A stretch of 64,000 nt of DNA from the NCBI GenBank assembly GCA_017504405.1, contig JAFVRG010000019.1, positions 1 through 64,000 of the forward strand, read 5' to 3'. The DNA is from Clostridia bacterium. GTDB lineage: Bacteria > Bacillota > Clostridia > Oscillospirales > CAG-272. Position 1 is the stretch's first letter. Each line of letters begins with the position of its first letter. The position numbers were made by a program, and so were the translations under genes. Positions 51,600 to 59,047 of this stretch are shown piece by piece. The notes beneath the pieces were generated by a model. It was not told the origin of the DNA, ran no database searches, and worked only from the letters and a program-made list of their open reading frames with translations.

Positions 51600-51692
51600 C
51601 CTTTGCCTGCGGGCAAAGCCTTTCCACGGCTCTGACAGTCCCCCGGACTGTCATTCACTACCGCTCCCCTTCGAGCCCGCCAGCCCTCGCAC

Positions 51693-51728
51693 AAAAAGAC
51701 GGGATGACCTAGGCCATCCCGTCTTTTT
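51693..51728 (-). terminator. Terminator of tRNA-Trp
   Basis: AAAAAGACGGGATG / CATCCCGTCTTTTT, a perfect 14-bp stem with an 8-nt loop; works on both strands. Confidence 0.93.
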
Positions 51729-51804
51729 TGGCAGGGGCAGAAGGGCTCGAACCCACGACCCACGGTTTTGGAGACCGGTACTCTACCAACTGAGCTATAC
51801 CCCT
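51729..51804 (-). tRNA. tRNA-Trp (anticodon CCA)
   Basis: On the minus strand: acceptor AGGGGTA pairing with TGCCCCT (one G-U pair), D-loop GCTCAGTTGGTAGAG, anticodon loop CTCCAAA with anticodon CCA, T-loop GGGTTCGAGCC, discriminator G and an encoded CCA end. 76 nt including CCA. The outermost anticodon-stem pair is C/T, a mismatch. Confidence 0.93.
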
Positions 51805-51835
51805 ATTTTATGCGGAGATTTCCGCAACGAATAAT

Positions 51836-51864
51836 AGTATAGCACAGTTTTTTTCATTTTGCAA
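51836..51864 (-). promoter_or_regulatory. Promoter of tRNA-Trp
   Basis: Minus strand TTGCAA (51864-51859), 17-bp spacer, TATACT (51841-51836). Confidence 0.78.
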
Positions 51865-51886
51865 GAGCTTTTAGTAATTTTTTTAA

Positions 51887-52405
51887 TCAATTCGCTTTTG
51901 CCATCAGCCGTTTGAGCAAATCCGACAGCGGAAGAATTAAAAGCCCTGTGAATATGTTGCTCACTCCGTGAATGATATCAAAGGGTATTCCTGCGATTAT
52001 CCACGCAACCGTACCCTCAAAATCAAGCCCGAACATAAGCGCCTGGGCGGGTGAGTACAAAATTCCGAACAAAAATCCATGCAGAGCGCACACAGCACTG
52101 TATGCAATCAAGGCTACACGGCGTGGCATTTTTTTCGGCAACAGCATAGTTATGCCCCACAAAACTGTCCACACGTAAAGATACGGCACCCACCACATTG
52201 AAAAGCCTGCGTATATTCCGTTGAGAAGAACGTAAAGGTACAGAGGGATAAGTGCCTTATAGCGAAAGGCAACCGTATACACCATAGTCAACATTCCGAG
52301 CAGGTGAATGTTGGGGAGTACCTCCATAATGATTTTCGATGCAAACATAACCGCCGCAAGCATCGAAAACAGCGCAAGCTCGAATATTCTTTTTCTGCCT
52401 CTCAA
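51887..52405 (-). CDS. ECF transporter S component, probably for cobalamin
   Basis: 172 residues from a TTG at 52405, one base past the stop of the preceding gene, with AGGG ~8 nt upstream; an ATG 14 codons later is the alternative. Five to six membrane helices; the first helix block FELALFSMLAAVMFASKIIM and a Trp/Tyr-rich second region fit ECF S components. No ATPase or T component is encoded here, so it would use a shared ECF module. Placement behind a cobalamin riboswitch and a DUF4430-like lipoprotein suggests vitamin B12 or a precursor as substrate; that is inference. Confidence 0.78.
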   Translation of the reverse strand: MRGRKRIFELALFSMLAAVMFASKIIMEVLPNIHLLGMLTMVYTVAFRYKALIPLYLYVLLNGIYAGFSMWWVPYLYVWTVLWGITMLLPKKMPRRVALIAYSAVCALHGFLFGILYSPAQALMFGLDFEGTVAWIIAGIPFDIIHGVSNIFTGLLILPLSDLLKRLMAKAN

Positions 52406-52406
52406 A

Positions 52407-52850
52407 TCAGTACCCTAACGTATAGATAAGCTGATAACGGACACCGTCGGTCAGGGGCGCATCCTTTGCACCAACGCTCAGCATTACCGACTTTTCCTCG
52501 CCGTTTTCGATTTTAAGCTCGCACAGCTTCCACCACGCCTCGTTTTCCGAGTAATCCGCCTTTATTCCTATTACGGTGTCAAAAAAGGACGCATCATTGA
52601 TGAGCGAGTGCTCAAAAAGGGCATCGCCGAGATTTTCCTTATCCGTATTGACTGTGAGTGTTATTTTTTGGTTTTCAGCCACAACGTCCACGAAAATTTC
52701 GGTTTTTCCCTCGCCAAGCTCAGAGTCCTCGGTATAGGTTGCGCTTTGCCACAGCCCTGTCGGCTCGACATTGTTTTTGCAGGATACCGTACAGATTATG
52801 AGCATAAGCATAAGCGAAAGCACGGCAATTGTTTTTAACGTTTTTTTCAT
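52407..52850 (-). CDS. DUF4430-like lipoprotein under cobalamin riboswitch
   Basis: 147 residues. Lipoprotein signal with Cys ~24 (CTVSC), so outside-facing and membrane-anchored. The remaining ~115 residues follow the DUF4430 pattern: a first strand pair ending in NTDKENLGDALFEHSLI, a loop to GIKADYSENEAWWKLCEL (where family members have a Tyr-Trp), and a C-terminal VGAKDAPLTDGVRYQLIYT. DUF4430 is related to the C-terminal domain of transcobalamin/intrinsic factor. Together with the riboswitch and the ECF S component, a B12-capturing lipoprotein is the best inference. AAAGGA precedes the ATG. Confidence 0.72.
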   Translation of the reverse strand: MKKTLKTIAVLSLMLMLIICTVSCKNNVEPTGLWQSATYTEDSELGEGKTEIFVDVVAENQKITLTVNTDKENLGDALFEHSLINDASFFDTVIGIKADYSENEAWWKLCELKIENGEEKSVMLSVGAKDAPLTDGVRYQLIYTLGY

Positions 52851-52884
52851 TTTCTAAAATTCCTTTCGTTTTCACAAAAGGGAT

Positions 52885-53146
52885 AAAATAAAAGCGCCTT
52901 CATATCGAAAAGGCGTGAAAATGAGAGATACCCTGCCGTATCCCGTATCCTCCGCCCCCCGCTTGCCCAAGGGCTTTTATCGGTCACAGAGCGGTAAGCA
53001 TTCCGACTTGAGAGGCGTGCCTCTGTTACGGCAATGGCTGTTGCTGCGGATTTGCACCGCAATTTCCTTACCCCCGCAATTCACCGTCAGGCGGTGAGTG
53101 CGATTTCGGCATTTTTCGTCCGATGCTCTGCGTTATTCTTTTGTGT
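52885..53146 (-). ncRNA. Cobalamin riboswitch
   Basis: On the minus strand, in order: GACGGTGAATTGCGGGGG, then AAGGAAATTGCGGTGCAAAT followed by CCGC and AGCAACAGCC (the core GGAA..GGTGcAAnnCC.. pattern), a GAGGC..GCCTC hairpin, and the B12-box-like AGTCGGAATGCTTACC. A CGCCTT/AAGGCG stem with CTTTTATTTTAT (52885-52915) is the likely terminator of the expression platform. It controls the lipoprotein and ECF genes. Exact ends are approximate. Confidence 0.9.
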
Positions 53147-53152
53147 ATCTAC

Positions 53153-53181
53153 ATTTTACCACAAGCTTCACTGCTTTTCAA
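53153..53181 (-). promoter_or_regulatory. Promoter of the cobalamin riboswitch operon
   Basis: Minus strand TTGAAA (53181-53176), 17-bp spacer, TAAAAT (53158-53153). Confidence 0.8.
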
Positions 53182-53249
53182 TAGCTTTTGGCAAAAAAGT
53201 ACGCCGACCTCGCCTATGCGAAGCCGACGCAATTTTATCCGAGAGCCAC

Positions 53250-54452
53250 TTAGCTCAGCTTAAAGCGGGCGATACGGACGCCCATACTCGTTCCGTACTC
53301 AAAACACTTGATGGTAAAGCTGTTTTTTGTAACCTTTATCCTCTCGCCGCTGTCGAGCCAACGGGCGTCTACTACACGCCTGTCGGTAAGAATTTTCACC
53401 GTATCCTTGTTTTCACCCGTGAGCGAAACGTTCGAGTCGCCCGACGAGCCAACGTCCTTGATGAACGCATAATAGTATTTTCCGTCACAGAGAACCGAGG
53501 CGTTTTCTGCCTCAATATCCGCACCCGTCATAGAGTAAACGGCGTTTTTGTTTGCACGAATCCAATTGCCGAGCTCTAAAATCATTGCCTTATCCAACGG
53601 ACGGATAGAGCCGTCGCCCATAGGTCCTATATTCAGAAGGAAATTACAGTTCGCCTGTCTGCACGCCATAAGGTCGTCGATAAGCGACGGAATTGTTTTA
53701 TAGTTGAAGTCATTTCTGGCGTAGCCCCAGTGGTCGTTTAACACCTGGCACATTTCACCCGCAACGTATTTCTCAGAGCGGTCGATAAAGCACGGCTTAC
53801 CCCTCTCAAAGGTAACGCTGTCTATCTCCTTATGCCCTACTCTGCCACGGGCGTCAAGGCCTGTGTTGTTTATTATCATTGCATTCGGCTGATATTTTCT
53901 TATGAGAGCGTAGAGCTCGTCAAATTCCCAATCGGCATCCCATTTATCCCACCAGCCGTCAAACCATAGTCCGCCGATTTCGCCGTAGTTTTTGCAGAGG
54001 ATTTCTACGCTGTCACGCAGATATTTGAGGTATTTGGGGAAGTCGGTTTTGTACTCCTCCTTATACCAATCGAGCAGAGTGTGGTAGAAAAAGGGCTTTA
54101 TCCCCTGTCTTCGGCACTCGTCAACAAATTCACGTACCAAGTCCCTGCCTGTCGGGGAGTGAGGCGCATCAAAATCGTCAAGACCGCAGGTATCATAGAG
54201 CGAAAAGCCCTCGTGGTGACGGGTTGTGAGGGTTATGTAGCGAAAGCCTGCCTTTTTTGCGGTTGATACAAGCTCACGTGCCCAGCTCTTCTTTATCTTG
54301 AATTTATCAATGGCACGGTTGTACTCCTCCGTTTCCATTTTAGCGGCGAATTTATACCATTCGCCCTTGCCAATGACACTGTAAAGACCGAAATGCACGA
54401 ACATTCCCATTCCGAGCTTCTCGAACTGTTCAATATATTTTAGCTTTTCCAT
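53250..54452 (-). CDS. GH29 alpha-L-fucosidase
   Basis: 400 residues, no signal peptide, so intracellular. GH29 blocks: GMGMFVHFGLYSVIGKGEWY near the N-terminus, FRYITLTTRHHEGFSLYDT, and GGLWFDGWWDKWDADWEF with the expected nucleophile Asp. NCNFLLNIGPMGDGSI closes the barrel; a small beta-rich C-terminal domain (~310-400) follows. It removes terminal alpha-L-fucose from imported oligosaccharides, for example from mucin-type glycans. AAAGGA lies 7 nt upstream. No fucose-utilisation genes are adjacent. Confidence 0.93.
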   Translation of the reverse strand: MEKLKYIEQFEKLGMGMFVHFGLYSVIGKGEWYKFAAKMETEEYNRAIDKFKIKKSWARELVSTAKKAGFRYITLTTRHHEGFSLYDTCGLDDFDAPHSPTGRDLVREFVDECRRQGIKPFFYHTLLDWYKEEYKTDFPKYLKYLRDSVEILCKNYGEIGGLWFDGWWDKWDADWEFDELYALIRKYQPNAMIINNTGLDARGRVGHKEIDSVTFERGKPCFIDRSEKYVAGEMCQVLNDHWGYARNDFNYKTIPSLIDDLMACRQANCNFLLNIGPMGDGSIRPLDKAMILELGNWIRANKNAVYSMTGADIEAENASVLCDGKYYYAFIKDVGSSGDSNVSLTGENKDTVKILTDRRVVDARWLDSGERIKVTKNSFTIKCFEYGTSMGVRIARFKLS

Positions 54453-54488
54453 AAAATATCCTTTCTTTCAAAAAATCTCCCTACCCGT

Positions 54489-54517
54489 ATTATACAGCAG
54501 GTAGGGAGAAATTGCAA
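54489..54517 (-). promoter_or_regulatory. Promoter of the fucosidase gene
   Basis: Minus strand TTGCAA (54517-54512), 17-bp spacer, TATAAT (54494-54489). A CTACC/GGTAG inverted repeat spans the -10 region. Confidence 0.72.
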
Positions 54518-54543
54518 TAGTATATAGGTTTTTCAGCAAAAAG

Positions 54544-55506
54544 TCAGCGGATTTCTATTTCTATATCGCCTGTATCGGTTGTGATTTCGCATCTTCCGCC
54601 CGTTGTGCTTTTCGGTACGTCAACGTCACCCGTATCGGTGCGCACAATGAATACCTTTTCGGATAGCAGGCTACCCTCAACGTCACCCGTATCGGTCGTT
54701 ATATAGATTTCCGAGGCGTCACAGCCGTTAAGGCTTATATCGCCCGTATCCCTCTCAATTGAGAATTTTTCGCTGGCAATGACCGTTTCGAGGCTCAAAT
54801 CTCCCGTATCGCCGTCGGAATAGAGGCTCTTACAATTTACGTTTGTCAAAAATGCCTTGCCCGTATCGACATTGACGCCGACGTCGCCCGTGCACGAAAC
54901 GTCGGATACCGAAATTTTACCCGTGCTGACAGACAAATCGAGCGAGCCTGCCGAGATTGTGCTGACAGTAATACTTCCCGTGCTCAGTCCAATTTTGACG
55001 TCGCCCGTTGCGCTTGCATAGCACCCGACGTCACCCGTCGTGCCCTTTATATCAATGCTCGCAAAGGTAAAGTCCTTCGGGATTTTAACGTCACCCGTTT
55101 TGTTATTTACCGTGAGCTTGGCGTACTCACCCTTCGGAATATACACCGTTACAGAGGGGGAGCTGAAATTAAAGCCGATATAGTTGTACCATTTTCTCGT
55201 GTCGTTGAGCTCAATTGTTAAAGCTCCGTCCTTGACGGAAACCGAGTGCTTCTGCTTTGATTCCTCGTGGCAAACGACGGTGGTTACCGAATCCTCGCTC
55301 GGCAAAAATACGACGTCTGCTGTATTGGTGACGACACAAATATCCGTAAATTGCTCGTAAAGCTCGTACGTGTTGGTTTCAAGCCTCGCTGTCGATAATT
55401 TTGAAAAATCCCATTTAAGCATAGTCATTGCTCCTCCAAAAACAGTAATTCCTATAAGGACAAGAAGGGTGGCGGTGATAAGCCAGAATTTAGTTATCTT
55501 TCTCAT
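54544..55506 (-). CDS. DUF4097 beta-repeat membrane protein
   Basis: 320 residues. One N-terminal helix (~7-28), then a repetitive beta-solenoid with recurring TGDV/TGDI turns (for example NVDTGKAFLTNV, ERDTGDISLNG, TTDTGDVEGSL, RTDTGDVDVPK). This is the DUF4097 pattern. It is the third gene of a padR-DUF1700-DUF4097 operon and overlaps the DUF1700 gene by 4 nt. Such operons are common envelope-stress-like modules in Firmicutes, with the beta-repeat protein probably outside; its ligand is unknown. Confidence 0.92.
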   Translation of the reverse strand: MRKITKFWLITATLLVLIGITVFGGAMTMLKWDFSKLSTARLETNTYELYEQFTDICVVTNTADVVFLPSEDSVTTVVCHEESKQKHSVSVKDGALTIELNDTRKWYNYIGFNFSSPSVTVYIPKGEYAKLTVNNKTGDVKIPKDFTFASIDIKGTTGDVGCYASATGDVKIGLSTGSITVSTISAGSLDLSVSTGKISVSDVSCTGDVGVNVDTGKAFLTNVNCKSLYSDGDTGDLSLETVIASEKFSIERDTGDISLNGCDASEIYITTDTGDVEGSLLSEKVFIVRTDTGDVDVPKSTTGGRCEITTDTGDIEIEIR

Positions 55507-56102
55507 TTCTCTCCCTCCTTTATAAAACCGCCCTTAATCCAGAGGACTATATTTTTTGCAAGCAGTACCGTGCCCTTTGTCAGCGACAGTGATGCGTATA
55601 TTGCAAATATGAAAAGTCCTGCGCACACAACGCCTGCACCGAGAATAACGAATCCCGTGGCGCTGTTGCCAAGGTACAGGCACAGCAGAAGCCCCGCTAC
55701 GCCGCCGAGCGCACATACCGCAAGGGAAACGGTAACCGCCCACATAGAAATTGCCACCGACCAGAGAACCGCATATAGAGAAACGACCACGGCGAGTGCG
55801 GAAATCAGAAGGGCGAGCCATATAGGCGAGCCGAGTGCCAAAAGCACGATTTCCCACGCACGGAGCTTTCTTTTCGGCACAATTTTGTCCTTGACGATGC
55901 TGACAACCGATATTTCGCCGACTATCTGCATCATTATACCGTCAACAGTGCCAATATCGGCAACTGCCGCCTCTTCGGAGAGCCCCTCCTCGATTCGGTC
56001 ATCTATCATTTCGGAGTAAAAGCTGACTCGCTCCTCAACCTCGTGCGAGGGCAAACCAAACAGCTTCTTTCTCAAAGCATCAAGAAACTCAAGCTTTTTC
56101 AT
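55503..56102 (-). CDS. DUF1700 (HAAS) membrane protein
   Basis: 199 residues from the ATG at 56102, chosen because GGAGG is 9 nt upstream; an ATG three codons earlier touches that site. N-terminal HAAS/DUF1700 helical domain (KLEFLDALRKKLFGLPSHEV; YSEMIDDRIEEGLSEEAAVA), then four hydrophobic helices. Overlaps padR by 14 nt and DUF4097 by 4 nt. Function unknown; the HAAS domain is thought to sense or bind partner proteins at the membrane. Confidence 0.9.
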   Translation of the reverse strand: MKKLEFLDALRKKLFGLPSHEVEERVSFYSEMIDDRIEEGLSEEAAVADIGTVDGIMMQIVGEISVVSIVKDKIVPKRKLRAWEIVLLALGSPIWLALLISALAVVVSLYAVLWSVAISMWAVTVSLAVCALGGVAGLLLCLYLGNSATGFVILGAGVVCAGLFIFAIYASLSLTKGTVLLAKNIVLWIKGGFIKEGEK

Positions 56103-56415
56103 CACTCGCATCCTCCTTTGTTACAAATTTATAAATTGACATAACCTCTCGCCACTCGTCCTTGAATTCCCCGATACGGTTAAGCCCTGATTCTGTGATT
56201 TTATAGTATTTACGCAATCTGCCGTCATGCTCTGCCGAGCGAACGGTCAGCATTTTCGCCGTTTCAAGGCGTTTTAAGATAGTATAAAGGGTTGATTCCG
56301 ACATTTGAACATACGGCGCTGTATCCTTAATGATTTTATAGCCGTAGGATTCTTCGTTTTTGATTGCGGTCAGAACGCAAACGTCAAGAAGCCCTCGTTT
56401 AAGTTGAATATCCAC
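56089..56415 (-). CDS. PadR family transcriptional regulator
   Basis: 108 residues from a GTG at 56415 (AAGGAGG 10 nt upstream). PadR winged helix: LKRGLLDVCVLTAIKNEESY, GYKIIKDTAP, SESTLYTILKRLETAKMLTV, RKYYKITESGLNRI. Short subfamily-2 type. It is the first gene of its operon, and an AATAC..GTATT inverted repeat overlaps the operon promoter, so self-repression is likely. Confidence 0.93.
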   Translation of the reverse strand: MDIQLKRGLLDVCVLTAIKNEESYGYKIIKDTAPYVQMSESTLYTILKRLETAKMLTVRSAEHDGRLRKYYKITESGLNRIGEFKDEWREVMSIYKFVTKEDASDEKA

Positions 56416-56439
56416 GATATACTCCTCCTTGCGTAATAC

Positions 56440-56468
56440 ATCATATCACGAAGTATTGCATTTGTCAA
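56440..56468 (-). promoter_or_regulatory. Promoter and possible PadR operator
   Basis: Minus strand TTGACA (56468-56463), 17-bp spacer, TATGAT (56445-56440). Plus-strand AATAC (56435-56439) and GTATT (56453-56457) form an inverted repeat across the -10 box, a plausible PadR site. Confidence 0.78.
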
Positions 56469-56486
56469 TAGGTTTTTTGAAAATGC

Positions 56487-56521
56487 AAAAAAGAAAAACC
56501 GCAAACAAAATTTGCGGTTTT
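56487..56521 (-). terminator. Terminator after guaA
   Basis: AAAACCGCAAA / TTTGCGGTTTT, an 11-bp stem with a 5-nt loop, followed on the minus strand by TCTTTTTTGC. Confidence 0.9.
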
Positions 56522-56543
56522 CTCAATTTTATTACTTTTGCCG

Positions 56544-56584
56544 TGCCAAAGGCAGATTTAATTGCATTTGCCGAGGGCAAATGC
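56544..56584. repeat. Two three-base-loop hairpins after guaA
   Basis: TGCC-aaa-GGCA (56544-56554) and GCATTTGCC-gag-GGCAAATGC (56564-56584), spaced by 9 bp. They resemble single units of the hairpin arrays but show no repeated linker. Confidence 0.6.
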
Positions 56585-56585
56585 C

Positions 56586-57566
56586 TTACTCCCATTCGAT
56601 GGTTCCTATCGGCTTTGGTGTCAGGTCGTAAAGGACACGGTTGATGCCCTCGACCTCGTGGGTTATTCTGTCGGTTATGCGGTGAAGGAGCGCATAGGGG
56701 ATTTCCTCAACGGTTGCGCTCATTGCATCAGTGGTGTTTACCGCACGGATAATTGCGGGCCAAGCCTCATAACGCTTGCCGTCACGGACTCCAACACTCT
56801 TCATATCGGGAACTGCAATGAAATACTGCCATACCTTGCCTGCGAGACCGTTGTTCTCGAACTCCTCACGCAAAATCGCATCAGCCTCACGCAGAGCGTT
56901 AAGTCTGTCACGGGTTATTGCGCCGAGGCAGCGGACTCCGAGACCGGGACCGGGAAACGGCTGACGGTATACCATATTGTGAGGCAGACCGAGCGCATCG
57001 CCGACAACTCTGACCTCATCCTTATAGAGGAACTTCACAGGCTCAACGAGCTCCATCTCCATATCCTCGGGAAGACCGCCTACGTTATGGTGCGCCTTCA
57101 CTCCGTCGCTTTCAAGAATATCGGGGTAAATCGTACCCTGTGCAAGGAATGAAATTCCCGACAGCTTTGCCGATTCCTCGTCAAATACCTTTATAAATTC
57201 ATTGCCTATTATCTTGCGCTTCTTCTCAGGCTCGCTAACCCCTGCCAGAAGGTCGAGGAAGCGGTCTGTTGCATCAACGTACACGAGATTAGCGTCAAGC
57301 GCCTTACCGAACACCTCAATAACCTGCTCACTCTCGCCCTTACGCATAAGGCCGTGATTGACGTGCACGCAGACAAGCTGCTTACCTATTGCCTTGATGA
57401 GAAGAGCCGCAACAACCGAGCTGTCAACACCGCCCGAAAGCGCAAGCAAAACCTTCTTGTCCTTAACCTGTTCCCTGATTTGTGCTACCTGCTCGTCGAT
57501 AAATTTATCTGCAAGCTCCTTGGTGGTTATGCGTTCAAGGGACTCGGGACGTACGTTCGAGTTCAT
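56586..57566 (-). CDS. guaA: GMP synthase ATP-pyrophosphatase/dimerisation part, no glutaminase domain
   Basis: 326 residues from the ATG at 57566 (GGAGGTG 7 nt upstream). Pyrophosphatase P-loop ALSGGVDSSVVAALLIKA, then ESDGVKAHHNVGGLPEDMEM, and the C-terminal QPFPGPGLGVRC and TRITHEVEGINRVLYDLTPK-like end (the sequence reads RITHEVEGINRVLYDLTPKP). The usual ~190-residue N-terminal glutamine amidotransferase domain is absent; the region upstream does not encode it. It would aminate XMP using ammonia, or with a separate GATase subunit elsewhere, as in archaea. Confidence 0.93.
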   Translation of the reverse strand: MNSNVRPESLERITTKELADKFIDEQVAQIREQVKDKKVLLALSGGVDSSVVAALLIKAIGKQLVCVHVNHGLMRKGESEQVIEVFGKALDANLVYVDATDRFLDLLAGVSEPEKKRKIIGNEFIKVFDEESAKLSGISFLAQGTIYPDILESDGVKAHHNVGGLPEDMEMELVEPVKFLYKDEVRVVGDALGLPHNMVYRQPFPGPGLGVRCLGAITRDRLNALREADAILREEFENNGLAGKVWQYFIAVPDMKSVGVRDGKRYEAWPAIIRAVNTTDAMSATVEEIPYALLHRITDRITHEVEGINRVLYDLTPKPIGTIEWE

Positions 57567-57608
57567 AAAAAAACACCTCCGAAAATCCATAAAATAAATA
57601 ACGAAAAC

Positions 57609-57637
57609 AGTATAGCACATTTCGGTGTATTTTTCAA
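57609..57637 (-). promoter_or_regulatory. Promoter of guaA
   Basis: Minus strand TTGAAA (57637-57632), 17-bp spacer, TATACT (57614-57609). The leader is ~35 nt; no purine riboswitch is seen. Confidence 0.82.
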
Positions 57638-57772
57638 GTAGAAAACAAAAGAATTTTGCGTTTTTTTGATATTTTTTGCTATCATTTGGGCGAGGGTGGG
57701 CTCGGTGTGACTCTGTCAAAAGAGAAAGACGGGGTTCTCCCGCCCATATCCTGCCCGTAAACGGCACGGGGG

Positions 57773-57801
57773 TTGACAAGCGCTATATTTTTATGTATAA
57801 T
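57773..57801 (+). promoter_or_regulatory. Promoter of the glycosyltransferase operon
   Basis: TTGACA (57773-57778), 17-bp spacer, TATAAT (57796-57801). Confidence 0.88.
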
Positions 57802-57831
57802 ATATTTTATAAATTACGCAAGGAGAGGGCT

Positions 57832-59046
57832 ATGGGAGCGTTGACTGTTCTGGCTGTTCATAACAGATACAAGCTCGCAGGCGGCGAGGACGCCGTTTTT
57901 GCAAGCGAGGTCGCTATGCTCAGAAAAAACGGGCATAAGGTTATCGAATACACCCGTGACAACAAGGAAATTGACAGCTACGGCTTTTTTCGCAAGCTTT
58001 GCCTGCCCTTTGCGAGCATATTTTCACGCAAAACCTACAAGGATATTAAGCGCATCATAAAAAAAGAGGGCGTTGACATAGTCCACGTGCACAACACGAC
58101 AACTCTCATATCCCCCTCGGTTTTCCGTGCGGCGAAGAAATGCGGCGTGCCTGCGGTGCAGACGCTCCACAATTTCCGTATGATATGCCCCGGCGGAATT
58201 TTGTGCCGTGAGGCGGGCATCTGCGAGAGGTGCGTTGAGGCGGGCGGCTATTCCCCTGCGATAAAGCTGGGGTGCTACCGTGACAGCAAAATTCAGACGC
58301 TCATTCTCTCAACCGTGATGAGGCTGCACACGTTTTTTGGCACATACAGGCGGGCGTACTACATTGCGCTCACCGATTTTAATAAAGAAAAGTTGCTATC
58401 GTCAGACAAAAAGAAAAAGAAATTTTCGCCCGACAGAATATTTGTGAAGCCGAATTTCAAGGCGGTCGACACACAGCCCGACAGCGACGAGCGCAAAAAG
58501 CAGATAGTTTTCGTCGGCAGACTGGAATGGTTAAAGGGTGTGCGTGTGCTCCTCGATGCGTGGCGTGATATAGACGGCTATGAGCTATTAATGTATGGCG
58601 ACGGTCCGTTGCGTGAGGAATGTGAGGCGACGGTTGAGAAATACGGGCTTTCCAACGTAAAAATCATGGGTAGCGTACCTAACGGAGAGGTTTTGCGTGA
58701 GATTTCACGCTCGATGGCTCTCATTTTGCCGACGCAGTGCTACGAGGGCTTCCCCGTTACGATAGCCGAGGCTTTTGCGTGCGCAACGCCCGTGCTGACC
58801 TCGGATATCGGAAACCCCGCAATGCTGGTTGAGGACGGCGTGACGGGATATACCTTTGATGCCAAATCGCCAGAGTCGATTGCCGAGGCGGTGGGCAAGC
58901 TCCGAAATGCCCGTCTTTACGAAAATTGCCGTGAGGTATATGAGAAAAAATACACCGAAACGGCAAATTACACGGAGCTTTTGAGTATATACGAAGAAAT
59001 TATCAATAAAGAAAAAACACGGACACACGAGCCGAAAGGAGAATGA
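57832..59046 (+). CDS. Glycosyltransferase family 4
   Basis: 404 residues from the ATG at 57832 (AAGGAGAG 4 nt upstream; the frame is open further upstream, through the promoter). GT-B fold: LAVHNRYKLAGGEDAVFASE at the N-terminus, VDIVHVHNTTTLISPSVFRA, and the donor-binding C-terminal half IVFVGRLEWLKGVRVLLDAW, YEGFPVTIAEAFACATPVLT. A Cys-rich insert (PGGILCREAGICERCVEAGG) is typical of some capsule-type GT4 enzymes. Cytoplasmic, makes a surface glycan. It ends 1 nt before the next gene; both form an operon. Confidence 0.92.
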   Translation: MGALTVLAVHNRYKLAGGEDAVFASEVAMLRKNGHKVIEYTRDNKEIDSYGFFRKLCLPFASIFSRKTYKDIKRIIKKEGVDIVHVHNTTTLISPSVFRAAKKCGVPAVQTLHNFRMICPGGILCREAGICERCVEAGGYSPAIKLGCYRDSKIQTLILSTVMRLHTFFGTYRRAYYIALTDFNKEKLLSSDKKKKKFSPDRIFVKPNFKAVDTQPDSDERKKQIVFVGRLEWLKGVRVLLDAWRDIDGYELLMYGDGPLREECEATVEKYGLSNVKIMGSVPNGEVLREISRSMALILPTQCYEGFPVTIAEAFACATPVLTSDIGNPAMLVEDGVTGYTFDAKSPESIAEAVGKLRNARLYENCREVYEKKYTETANYTELLSIYEEIINKEKTRTHEPKGE

Positions 59047-59047
59047 C

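Noticed and set aside
50439..51804. Prophage or integrative element at tRNA-Trp
   Set aside because: No integrase, recombinase or mobile gene is present in the window; only short repeats support the idea.
51560..51834. Short open frames around the tRNA-Trp repeats
   Set aside because: They arise from duplicated tRNA 3' ends and hairpins, not from protein-like sequence.
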